Assembly (NCBI RefSeq): GCF_048771995.1
Contig: NC_133024.1
Coordinates: 6,274,001-6,338,000 of the forward strand
DNA: 64,000 bases
Direction of reading: 5' to 3'
From: Taeniopygia guttata
Lineage: Eukaryota > Chordata > Aves > Passeriformes > Estrildidae
Part shown: piece after piece, positions 38,076 to 49,500 of the stretch
Numbering within the stretch: position 1 is the stretch's first letter
Layout of the letters: the number at the start of each line of letters is the position of its first letter
Program-made: the position numbers and the translations under genes
Notes under the pieces: generated by a model
Seen by the model: only the letters and a program-made list of their open reading frames with translations
Database searches by the model: none
What the model was told of the DNA's origin: nothing

Positions 38076-38699
38076 TTTTAAATCTAATTGGCTGTGTCCC
38101 CAAAAGATGACAAAGGTAGAAGAGAGTCTTTTCAGACTGAGGAACATAAATGAAGAAATGCCTTCAGACATAAATGAAGAAATCCTGGAAAGCGAAGAGC
38201 AACAGATCAGGACGGAGAATTTCAGAATATGCTATAAACCAAAAAAAAATTTGAACATGCAGTGAGCGTGGCTGATCAGAAAATTAAGCTGTTGAGATTA
38301 ATGGCTGAATTCCTAGGGCTGCTGGCCATCCTAATGCATCATTCCTGGTATTTGTGGGCTTATCTCCAGGTTATGATCATCCCTAACATTTGCTTCATGG
38401 AAAGAGGTAAAAGGCTAAAATCAGAGACATCTGCTGCAATCATCGAGTACTCTGTTTGCTAAATCCAACAAGAGTAAAAGCCTGTAATAGCTCAGCTGTT
38501 CTCTTTCTGTCATAATTAGGAAATAGAACTTGATTTCATGGAAGAAGAAAACAAGGACAGTGAGACAATAAAATGCAAGGCTCCAATAAGAGCTAAGTTC
38601 AGGAAGTTCTCATTTCTTTTTTCCAGAAAGTGGGTTACATGGTGGGAAAAAAGCATGTCAATGTGTCTCAATTTAATTTCTTGAAAAAAGGCAAACTGG
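38076..38699. other. Intergenic, no gene recognised
   Basis: AT-rich DNA between the CR1 relic and the 47-bp tandem duplication. Apart from the small repeat at 38144-38183, nothing is recognised. Confidence 0.55.
38144..38183. repeat. 16-bp direct repeat, 24-bp period
   Basis: ACATAAATGAAGAAAT occurs at 38144-38159 and again at 38168-38183, separated by 8 bp. It is a small local duplication. Confidence 0.95.
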
Positions 38700-38793
38700 A
38701 ATTGGTATATTTAATTTTGATCTGAGAAGTTAATGATATTTTTGTTAATTGGTATATTTACCTCTGACCTGAGAGATTAATGGTACTTTTGGT
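38700..38793. repeat. Tandem duplication of a 47-bp unit
   Basis: Two adjacent units (38700-38746 and 38747-38793) both start AATTGGTATATTTA. Both also carry a CTGAGA or CCTGAGAGA element followed by TTAATG and a T-rich end. The second half has diverged by several substitutions, so the duplication is not recent. Confidence 0.85.
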
Positions 38794-41163
38794 CTTATTT
38801 TACCTATATTCAGTAATATATGCACGTTTTTCACTATGTGATCATGACAGAAAGAAACCCCACATTCTCCAATTTGGAACCAATATTTCCTCCCCTTTTC
38901 AGATGCATTCTGTCATTCCAAAAATGAAAAAAATGCTAAACCAGGTCTTCAGAGTAGTATCATATATTAAATAACTTTTTTAAAAAAGCCATCATCCATG
39001 ATAAAATTCCAAAATAGGTTTATAAAAGAAATGTGCAGGCCTGAATTGTTTGAATGGTATTTCTTTTATTCCCAAGAGCCTTATCAGTAATACATACAAA
39101 TAAGCTTTTACCAGGGTGTACTTCCACCACTAAAAGGTGAAAACATTTTTTCCTGTTCATTTTGTCTCTTTGAATGTTTTTTCCTTTGGTCTCCTAATAC
39201 TCATACAGAACTTTAAATAACAACAGGTCCACTCTTTTAAATTTGCCTGATGGGAAGCATGATATTAATTTTAACACAGGAACAATCAGTTGTCAGCGGG
39301 ATGGGAGAGAACTTGAGCACGCATATAAACACTTGAAACTCAAGTTTTCTGTCAGGAGCAAGATAAGAGTCCTCAACCTGAACCTGGGAGAAAGGACATG
39401 CTGTTCCTCCAGATGTTCAATTAAACATCACATACTGAGGCAGGAAAATTAGATAGAAGGAGATCTCTCTCTAAGCAAATGAGTTCAGAAGATGAAACCT
39501 TTGCTTCTTTTGATAGAATGAAAGAATTCCTAAGAGCCACTTTTAAAATGGTTTTAGGAATTTCCATGTGCTCCAGATCACAGAAGCAAAGATAAACACA
39601 CAGCCAAGAAAAAAAATACCACAGCTGTTTCAGCCTTTTAATACAGAACAGTCCTAATACCCCAGTTCTTTCTGGGGCTGAACTATTGAGCAGATCATTA
39701 AAACATCTAGGTTAAAATAATCCTCACGACCAGAAGACTCTTTCCTGTTCTGGGGTGAAGGAAAAGTTATAAAATATTGAGAACTCTCAAATGAGATTAT
39801 TTCAGTGAGACTGGTCTCTGAACACCATGCACAGATGCTGTTTGTATTTACATATACAAAGAAAACCATATCCAGTCTCAAAAACAACTGTGGTTTAGTT
39901 ATTAAAAAAAAATTTAAAACCCCCAAATTCTACACCAAGACAAACCAAAAACCAACCCCCCAAAAACTACACTTAACAAAAAAAACCCAAAAGTTTTACA
40001 TTATAAGAGCTAATGTCATTCTGAGAACAGAAAACAATAGCAATAGCTACCAAAAACATGTGTCTCATCTTAAATTTCCTAGGAAATCCAAATAAACAAT
40101 AAAGCAGCTATGGAAAATGTTATTTCAGAGGGTAGTTAGATATCTGACAGACTTCAGCTGAAATGTAGTCTTCTCTAGCAAATAAAAAAGAAACATTAAA
40201 AACCAGAAGATAAGATATCAGGCAATGGCACATCCTTTTCAGTTTTAATTTCTTTAATCTGAATTTGCAGGGCTTCTCCCCACTTTCCCTCTGAATCAGG
40301 ATTGAGGTGCTTTTCAGGCATGATTGCAATCAATTAAATGTGCATTACCAACATCTACTGGGAGGGACTGTCACACTCAAAATCTCAATATGAGTAAAAG
40401 TGAGCATGCTACACATGTGGAGCCAAGAATTTATTATCAGCCTAGTGAATGTTTTGGCATTCAGTTGGGCCAAATAATCAAATACAGAAAATTCTCAGTG
40501 GTTAAAAATGTCATGTGTATACTTATGTATAACTGTATTAATAAATATTCCTAGTCCTCCCTTTCTCTAGTATGCCTGTGTTCCCAAAGCCTGTGTGGGT
40601 CCAATGGTATTCCTGAAGTAGAGAGCTGGGGAATGTCACAGGCACATGAAGGTCCTCAGCTCTCTCTGGGGCAGGTGGAATGATGGGGGTGACATCCTTT
40701 CCTTGTCAGAGCCAGTTCAGCAGTCTTGCATACATTCACATATTATGGCCTGCTCCCTTCTCCCAGGGAAGAGGTGAAAGCTCCCCCACAGCCACCAACA
40801 TCCCTGGGGCTGTCACCCCTCCCTTCCCCAGTGGCATTCCCAGAGCTGGACTGAGACAGTCTGGGCAATGGGAACCCAACTCAGCCCCCTCACCCCTGGG
40901 AGCCAGCACAGCCCAATTCCTGCCCTGACAGCATTTACATGTTAACATGATTTTGCTCTTTCCAGGTACCTGCTTTAATAGATTTATTCTCCAGCTGTTC
41001 TCCAGCATGATTCATCTGCTAAATAAATAGATTGGCACCATTTGGAATTTGTGCTAGACATGGCTAGCTGGGGAGCTATAATTCATATTTCACTTTCTGA
41101 ACTAGTTTCAGTGCCTGCTTGCCAGGCTTTTGAAGTTACTCAGGATTATCTGTCTCTCACTTT
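38794..41163. other. Intergenic, with a GC-rich patch
   Basis: Mostly AT-rich. The stretch at about 40660-40935 is clearly richer in G and C (CCCCTCCCTTCCCCAGTGGC and similar) but has few CpG dinucleotides and no CR1 text. It could be an unrecognised old repeat. Overlapping open frames on both strands there (40680-40928 and 40736-41008) look like by-products of its composition. Confidence 0.5.
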
Positions 41164-41266
41164 CACCCAGTTCAGTAAGAGTCTTAATCAGGATAAGACT
41201 CATTTGCTTCAATAGGATTTACTGCTTAAATTAGGCAGATGCTTAAGACTCTAATTCAGCAAGGTG
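41164..41266. mobile_element. Ancient short inverted-repeat element
   Basis: The two ends form an inverted repeat. The left 24 bases (41164-41187) pair with the reverse complement of the right 24 (41243-41266) at 18 positions by direct comparison, including an exact AGAGTCTTAA core. Internally, TTGCTTCAATAGGATTTACT and GCTTAAATTAGGCAGATGC resemble an old reptile/bird interspersed repeat with TTGACTTCAATGGG and AAGCATGTGCTTAA words. It is probably a non-autonomous DNA-transposon-like relic. Confidence 0.55.
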
Positions 41267-42920
41267 TTTAATCATTACAGCCTGCCTGTCAAAACAGTAA
41301 TCCCAATGGGAACAGTGATTTAACACTTATTTAAACTCTTAAATATATATTTAATTTCATTTTTTTAGTACTGTTCAGAATATAAAGGAACATAAGTACA
41401 TGCTTAAACTCACATACTACATGCTTTGATGCATGGATTTCATATTCTTTGAAATACCACATTAACAAGTTAGGAGAAGGATTTACAAACTCTTCTATCC
41501 TTTTTTCCTCCAGGAAATCCATTATACATATATACAGAGGCTTCAGTTAAAGGGGAAAAAATCCTACATTTTTTATTAATAATAGAAGAGTTATTTGATT
41601 AGCATTTTGGCAAAGAATATGAGCCCTTTAAGCTGTTATGCAGGTGTTCATAAAATAGGTGAAAATGAAAACTTGGAAAGGCTATAAAATGTTATTACCA
41701 TGATGAACTTACTTGAACAGAGATGAAAGTCAGCTCAAAGTTAACAAAACTTTGAAGAACTGCAGAACTATACAAATACCTCCTTTTAATTAAAGTATTT
41801 ATAGGGGGAGAAAAATTGCCGCTCAATCAGTATGTATCATAGCCCTCATGATAAAAGTTTTACATCTTTTTCTTACTTGAAACATTTTTTTTAGTGTTAG
41901 TATGTGGAGAAAAGGAATAATCAACAGGCTTCTGGGCATTCATTCTTCCTTCTGCTTTGTTTTTTAGTATGAATGCTCAGCTGCTACTGGAGACCACACC
42001 AAAACATCTCACTGACATGACTGTATACGAACTCCAGGTCCAATAAGTTTGTATATAAAATTTATTAATTATCTGTTTATGAGATAACACAGAATCATTC
42101 CAATCTAGGGAAAGGGTACAGGAATATTCTTAGTCATGTTCTGCATGCTTTTCTGAATACTGACATGAGCACTTTCCTAAATGGAGATAATCTCCCAACC
42201 GTATGTGAGGCCAGAAGGAGTTGCTTCAATAAACAAGCCCTAGCAGCCTAACAAGCCTAACAAGATAACAGTCACTCAAGGTAACAACATAATTATTTGG
42301 AATCCAATAACCTGAGAGTTCATTTACTTTTTTGGAGATACTGCCACGTTGAGATCAAGGCATATAAAGCAGCTACTTTCAAAGTAAACAAGATACAAGG
42401 CAGGAAGAGTCTCTGGGGCACCTTAGCTAAGTAGATATATGTTCCGTGAAACCTCCTTTTATACACATTTTTTTACCTAACTTTATTAAACTGTTGAGTA
42501 ACACATGGTCTAGCAAAGTTTGGGGATTTTTTCAATTTTTATCTTACAATAAATACGACTGAAGCTGCAATTTGAAAATGAGGACTACTTTTCAAAATTG
42601 CCTAAACAGGAATTTACAAAAATAAGGTTTTTGAGAAGAAATTGATCAGAAGAGGAACAACAAAGATAAACTCTGTCCTTAATGGCAGGTCTGAAGATGT
42701 GTATTTACTGTAACAACACAAGTTAAGTATATATATTTATCAGAATGAAACACGACAGCAATAGTACCTATTACCTTGCACCTTGGAATTACCACACTTT
42801 CCAATAAAATTCCTGCTGGGATATCATATCTTACTAGAATCTAGACTTGTAACAACTATTTTCTTAAGGACAAAATAAGACAGAGATTTCTTTCCTTGTA
42901 AAATCACATGCAATCTTAAA

Positions 42921-43099
42921 TTTAAAAAGTATGTGGCTCACAGATCTTTTAACTTGAATCTCAAACATAAGAATGAATGGATGGAGACATACCTAGTAAA
43001 TGCAGAATTTCTTCTTGTGAAAACTGGGCTCTTAAATAAGCAGACTTTTATTTTTTTAATAATTCTTTTAAGATATGTGTGAGCAATATCTGATAAAAT
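42921..43099 (+). repeat. Local dispersed duplication, copy 1
   Basis: Shares with copy 2 (43462-43655) the ordered landmarks AAGTATGTG, CAGAT, GGAGACA, a 34-bp exact core starting CAGAATTTCTTCTTGTGAAA (43003-43036), and a GCAATATCT end. The offset between the core copies is 558 bp. Confidence 0.85.
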
Positions 43100-43461
43100 G
43101 GGGCTGAGTTATGCAGCTTCCCAAGCCTCCATGCACTAACAGAGCACAGAAAAATTACAATAATAAATGTATTTGGTTTTGACTCCTTTAAAGACTCGAA
43201 TTATAGCAGCAAATTTGAAACAACCACCTTCACCACAAGAGTTAAAGGAAGAATTCTTCTAAATTAATTTATAGCTCAGCTTTTTATGGAAAAGAATTCT
43301 GAATACTGTCAGGAAAAGCCCAAATTTATTTTTGTTTATGCATGCCAGTGAATACTGACAGGTATTATTCATAGTCAGTTTGTTATTTATGCCTCAACCA
43401 GTAGAGAGTGGTCAATTTAGAGTTTTAATATTAAGTCAGCAAAGAAGGAGGTATAGCACAT

Positions 43462-43655
43462 ATATTTAAGTATGTGCAGATGCTTTTATATTTTGATACC
43501 GAACCCATAAATTTCACAAGTAGCAAACCCATGAACAGACGGAGACAAATCCAAAAAATACAGAATTTCTTCTTGTGAAAACTGGGCTCTTAAAAAGATG
43601 ATTTTTTTAAAAAAATCATTTTTTGAGGCATGTGTAAGCAATATCTAACACAATT
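43462..43655 (+). repeat. Local dispersed duplication, copy 2
   Basis: Second copy in the same orientation, with the exact core at 43561-43594. A few bases after the core it carries a perfect 22-bp A/T palindrome at 43598-43619 (ATGA, seven T, seven A, TCAT) that copy 1 lacks. Confidence 0.85.
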
Positions 43656-46600
43656 CATTCTTATTCTTTGGGAATACACACATTTGCTACTCCCCCCCAT
43701 CAAAATCAAAGTAGAGAGTATCATGACTAAAGCCATAATTTGTGAAACACTTTTCTTCAGGGTTCAATTTTATCTGTAGGTGCAGCACTGCAATAAATCA
43801 CCCCATGTACAACCAAGATGATTGCAAAAAGTGTGCATGAATTATTCTGAGAAGCACACCACTGAGATTTGAATGGCCCAGAATAATTTGGACGTAACTA
43901 CTCTTCACCTTTCCCTTCAGTTAGTACAATTTTATCTTATTTTAATTTAATTTTCTGAAAAATGTTAAAATATCACCATTAAATTTCTCAATTTTAAGCA
44001 GCAAAGGTATAGAATATTTTGCATGTTTATGTCATCCCAAGGGTTTTTAAAAAACCACAGGAAAATTTCTCATACTTTGAACATTTTACATAGGCATCCT
44101 ATAATTTTATTGAAATAATAAACCTCCTATTCAGGTACTAGCTTTTAGTCTATTTTCTTTAAGAATTATTCACAGAGGTCTGAGGTTCAGTTAATGCACG
44201 CTTTCAGAAGAAATCTATTTTTCTCAGATGTCCTGCTTTGAGTTCAAGCCTAGTTGTGCAGTCTTCTTTTCAGCCTTGCCAGACATTTAATTTTCACTAC
44301 TACTTTTCGTTGAACAAACTACTGCTTATCCAAGAAGAGGCTGGGGGAAGAGGCGAGAAAGGGAGATCCAAATTTGTATCTTTTCCACAAAGCCAAAATA
44401 CATTATGCCCTCATTTAAATGGGGCTGTGATAGTAAGCCTGTTCACGGTACGTGACTTGTCTTCTCTAATCAGCATTCCTCAGTTTGACACTAATGTATC
44501 CTAACAAGGACAGCCAGAAGTTGTGTAAAAAATAAAAATAAAGAGAGATTCAGCAAAGAGCTGAAGTTGTCAATAAAATCGTACAAGTAACTCAAGGTCA
44601 CTGCGTCAAATAACTCACTTCAGCTTGTGTAGAACTGCAAATTGACATGGGAAGACAAACAGTTTTTCAGAGCTCCATCTCTGTCTGCTGTAAGACAGAT
44701 TCCAGGCAGATTTCAAATTGGGTGTTTTGAAATCTAAACACTGAAGTATCACAGTTTCATCACCTCTATAATTTCTGCCTATGGGCAAAGTAAATTGAAG
44801 GCTTCCAAGAAATGTTTCATTCAAGGGAACATAAGTATGTGTTGCGCCACATAAACAGGACTTGGAAAGGCATGTCTGCTACAGCACTATGAAACATAAA
44901 TGAAAAAAGCAGATTAAAAGTATAGAAAAGAGATAATGAATGTCAGGGACAAATCAACAATGTTATTTTAGTCAGACGATATGAGAAAGATACAAGTGGT
45001 AGAAATTACAGGATTATATTACTTCTAATTACACAATCACAAAAGAGGTTCCAACTGGAACTTGGGTGGGGTTATTCACGAGGGAGAACTGGATATAATA
45101 TGATTAAGATTAGATTTAACATTAGAAAGAAACTAGTTAGTTGAAATAAACTATAGATAGAGGAAAGAACGAGATAAGGTAAGAGGTGAAAATAAAAACT
45201 TTAGCATAGAGTATCACAGGACACTTATGTAAAAACTGAGTAAAGCCTCTCTTAGTAGATTAATTAAATATTATGTTAAGGTCAAAACTATTTATAAGGA
45301 TACAGACTCTATTAAACTAGCATAATTAAGAGTAATTTCTAAAAGTTATTCTCGTCATTTTGGCCATGCAGAAAGTTTAGACCTTAAACACAGCAACTTT
45401 TATTACTGCATTGACATTCCTGTCCATACTTCTTTGGTCTAAACGATTGTATATGTGTGATGTATATTTCACTATTTCTTTTTAAAATTTTTTTAGTCAA
45501 ACTATGAAAAGATGCAATGTTTCTAAAAAATGCCAGGTGAAGGACTCTGAGAGGGGAACGGGGGTTAACACCAATATGCTGTTGATTTTGCCATTGGAAA
45601 TTCTACTGTGTATATTGCCAGCTTCAAACACAGAAAAACCCTGCAAATATCTGAAAACAGGCGAGTTTTGCATTATACATTTTGCATTATGTTAAAAGTG
45701 ATGACCCCAGGCTGTCACTATTCCATTAAAGAACAATATTATCCCCATTTGACAGGAAAAAGTACTGTATCTCTGTGCCTTTTAGATGAAAACGCTATGG
45801 ATTCAGGAAATTGGGACCTCCTGGGGCATTTGATGGAGTTAATAGCAGCTGTTTCATTGAAACCAGCATTCTGGAATGTAAAAAAAAAAAAAAATCCACC
45901 ATATTATAACTAGTACTTGTAGCTATTTTGCAACATAATAATAAATGAAGAAAAAAACAAAGCTGATTTAAATACAAAAATAATTTGTTAAGAGATATTT
46001 TAAATAATCTGTGTTATTTTTCCATCTAAAAAGCTGCTCTTTCTAATTACAGAAAGAAAAAACCCCAACAAAACCAACCTGCTCTTATCTTGGATAACGA
46101 AAACAAACCAAACTCACAGCTAAAAAAGGCCAAAGTAATTTTTTCTGCTTCTTGTTATATATATAATTTTGGCATGCTTTCCAAAATGTCTAGTGGTTAA
46201 AAAAGAAAACGTTTTTTATATTACAAGTAATCTTTAATCTTATGCTCTGTCTGTACTATCCAGCCCAGCTTGTCTAATACATGTAATTTGCTGAAACTCA
46301 CCTTACCACAGAGCAAGGTATCTCAGCAAAACTCATTAACCTAACATTTTTGAACAATAAATAGATATTCTTTTATATTGTACCCTTGATAAAGTCACAA
46401 AGAAAAAAGGTAAAACATTCATCAAATAAATCATTCATTAGATATTAGCCACCAAGTTCTGAGAGTCGAGGGCTCATATTTGTATGTTTATGGTGACTTT
46501 CTAAGTGCACTGAAACTGAGTGTCTCTGGAGACTCCTGAAGTTCAAATATGAGTTTATGCATTTAGCAAACTGATGGAGGACTTTAAGACACACAGCTAG

Positions 46601-48216
46601 AGACACATGGCTTAGTGTTACTTACATATGTGTGTGTTTTCCTTATCACATACTTTTCATTCTAGTATTTTTCTTTCTGGAAGACTAAATTAGTCTGTTA
46701 AAAAAAAGTTGTAAAGCAAGCCAAGCAAAACCTCCCTTCTGCATTCTTTTATTTCAGTGATATTTGAATATGCCATTAGGAAACTGTGCCATTAGGGAAT
46801 AGAAAATCTAGTCTGCAGACAGCATTTGCTTTGAATTTCAGACTATACATCAAATACTTGGAATGATCTTCAACCAAACCCAGAAAGGAAAACTTTGCCA
46901 TTAAACTGCTGTATAAACATACATATTCATTAAATCTTCCTCATACTGCAGATTAAAATTTACAGAAGTTTATTAGCAGCTAGTAAACACTTAGACTGTG
47001 TCAAAGTGTTGCTATGTGACCTCTGTGATGTGACTACTGACCAGGAGTTGTGAGAGCAAACAGAAGAAGCATACATTTGTGCACAGACAAGACATGCTTG
47101 TGTTTATATATGCAATCAGAGCTTCTCAAGTCTTTCTTCCTGAGGATTGCTACTCAGCTGAGGGGAAAAGAGAAAAAAATGCAGACCCAAAAGCAGGTTA
47201 TAGAGACAGCATGGATTGCCTGCTGGAGAAAGTATATATGAGGACCAAATAATACCAGGTAAGAGAGAAATCAACAAAAAGTTTCAAAGCAAAGAAAGGA
47301 AGATATTGAGTTATATGTGTAAAACATTAACATAAGACAACTTCAAACCAGACCTCTTTATCCTGCCTATTTACAGGTCTTTTCAAGGATTGACATCAAA
47401 AATCAGGATGGAGGAAAGCGTTGCCTCTGGACAGGCTGAGAACAAGCATGTGGAACACCGGTTTTGCAGAGCCTCAGCCTGAAATATACCCAAAGTGAAG
47501 AGGAACAATCATCTGAAATGCCCAACACATGAGGAAGCAATTTTTTCAGGCGCAGCATGTGCACTTCTGAGCAGTCACTTCAGGGACTGGATCTTTCCTA
47601 CTTATAGGATGTGTGGAGCCATTAGCAACCACCTTCCCTGCAACGTGAGCAAAGCCAAAGAACTTGCCCTGGTACTCTCTAGAGTTCCTGCAGCAGCTGT
47701 GTCAAAGAAAAGGAATTTCTGTTGATTAACTTACAGCTCAGAAAGAGCTGGATATGGACAATCCTGCTACCAGTTAAACCTAGAGTCCCCCTACCCATTC
47801 AAAGATCCATCTAATGGCTGTGGCATCTTATCATCCTCTCTTCATTAACATATTAAATCACACACCAAATCAACAAGCACTAATTTGGATCACAGAAGAA
47901 GGGGTTATTTTCTAAAAGGGAGAAGAGAACTAAAACAAACCCTAAAATGAACTTCCTTCGTATAGGAAGCAGCTCACTATCCAGATTTTCCTTCTGCCTT
48001 CTTACTCCATGATTTTCCTTCTTCATTTTTTTACATAAACAGAATACACATGGAATATAATTTTTTTTGTATCTCTGGCTATCATTGTGTATACAATGAA
48101 TGCTATTTAAGCCATCAGGAATGTAATTAGGATAATAACTAACTAGGCAGTAAAAACTTTTCTTCTTCCTCTACTCAGCCTCTCATCCCTCCCCCCTCCC
48201 CATGCTTCTGCACAAG

Positions 48217-49035
48217 TGTAGGATGTTAATTATCTTTAACAAAAGGTAAAAAATCCTTCTAGTGAATGTTAAAAAAAACAAACTACATGTAAAAATGCTA
48301 GTGAAATGTAAACTTTAAGGAATTTAGAGATTTTAGAGGAACTAAGATTTTAGTTAGAAATAAGCCTTACTAGAGTTAATTAAAATAATAATAATAAATT
48401 AGTAGGCCTTGATGAAGTTAAGAGTTAGTAGTTAACTAATAATTGATTGCTTGTCAGCACAATGTTTAGTTAGCTGGGTTTATAATGAAGAATATAGAAA
48501 CTGACAAAGTGCTTTTAGGAACATAAGACAATTGTGGGTCTCCTCTGTTCTGAAACCAATTGAAGACAAGAATGGGAGTGCTACCGAGAGTTCATTTGTC
48601 ATATTTGCATTGAAAAGGTAGAAAGGTCAGAACGAGGAAGACTTCATTTACTTCCTCATTTTGCGACCCCTCCCCATGAAAGGGACAACTGACCCATTTC
48701 GAGGAGCAAACTATGCATGCTTAATAGCTTTTGGAGTGATTAGCATACAAAGCGAGGAATGGGATGTACTAAAATTATGAATATGCATTTGTATTTTGTG
48801 TATTCAATACTTATATGGATAAAAAGACTCTGTAATCACCTGGAAGGCATGGTGTGTATTTCGGAACTACCCCACATGCTGCCTGGTGTCTCAATTAACA
48901 CACACTTTCTAACTTTATACTGTTAGAGAGTTTTTGTCCATCACAGTTGGATATCGGTACTAGATCAATATCCATATTTTTTAATAAATCACTAGTGCTG
49001 GAGTAGTGGTTGCTGCTGCCTATAATCGGTCCCCA
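48217..49035 (+). mobile_element. Complete solo LTR with perfect 5-bp target duplication
   Basis: Begins TGTAGGATGTTAATTATC and ends ATCGGTCCCCA. It is flanked on both sides by ACAAG (48212-48216 and 49036-49040). The U3 is AT-rich. The promoter region has ACTTATATGGATAAAAAG near 48809-48827. The R region contains GTATTTCGGAACTACCCCAC and GCCTGGTGTCTCAATTAACA, typical of bird LTRs, and an AATAAA follows near 48983. Length 819 bp. A 5-bp target duplication suits the ERVL-like class. No primer-binding site or viral genes follow, so it is a solo LTR. Confidence 0.85.
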
Positions 49036-49040
49036 ACAAG

Positions 49041-49500
49041 CCTCTCCTGTAGAAAAGCAAGTTGAGATAACCTTCAGGCAATGCAGTCAGACCTTCACTC
49101 AACATCACTGCAGCTGGCTCAGCCATAGAGGCAAGAAAGGCTCTTTTTGCAGGGTTTTATTCCAGTGAAGGAATCACATGTGGCTGAAGGGAACCCAGCA
49201 AGGTAAAAAGAGGGGGACCACGTGGAGGAGACAGCTTAAGAAGGGGAAGGGGTTGGGGACAGAGCTAAGGACTGGACAGAGGGGTTTGATCTCCAGGGGA
49301 AGACCAAACCTGGGGGGTGGCCACCAGGGATACCAACCCAGTGAGGGGACAGGGAAAGGAGAAAGCAGGGGAAGTTGACACAGAAGTCCATTTGGGAGTC
49401 TGCTTTTTCCCTCAGGAGGACTGACTCTATAAGTAGTTACTGCCGTTGCCAGGGTCGAGGACTTGGGAATTGACTGAGGCAGGAAAGTTCATGGGATGCT
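49041..49500 (-). mobile_element. GC-rich LTR-like or leader-like retroviral fragment (tentative)
   Basis: A GC- and purine-rich block right after the preceding LTR. On the minus strand a TATA-like ACTTATAGAG (near 49428) precedes an AATAAA in GGAATAAAACC (near 49155), as in an LTR. Alternatively, the plus-strand text CTCTATAAGTAGTTACTGCC and the GTTGCCAGGGTCGAGGACTT part resemble the untranslated leader of a bird retroviral element. No target duplication was found for this piece. The open frame at 49178-49378 is a product of its composition. Confidence 0.35.

Larger units (their letters stand above)
41267..48211. other. Intergenic, no gene recognised
   Basis: About 7 kb of AT-rich DNA. The stretch at about 44880-45370 is purine-rich, with many AGATTAG and AATTAAG words that recall bird LTRs, but I found no ends or target duplication and do not call it. 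Other than the duplication at 42921 and 43462, nothing is recognised. Confidence 0.5.

Noticed and set aside
44880..45370. Purine-rich AT stretch recalling bird LTR U3 sequence
   Set aside because: No TG...CA ends, poly(A) signal in a suitable place or target duplication could be defined.
45735..45785. ATTATCCCCATTTGACAGG and nearby CTCTGTGCC resemble a MIR SINE
   Set aside because: Only about 13 bases agree well and the order of the two words does not fit one MIR copy.
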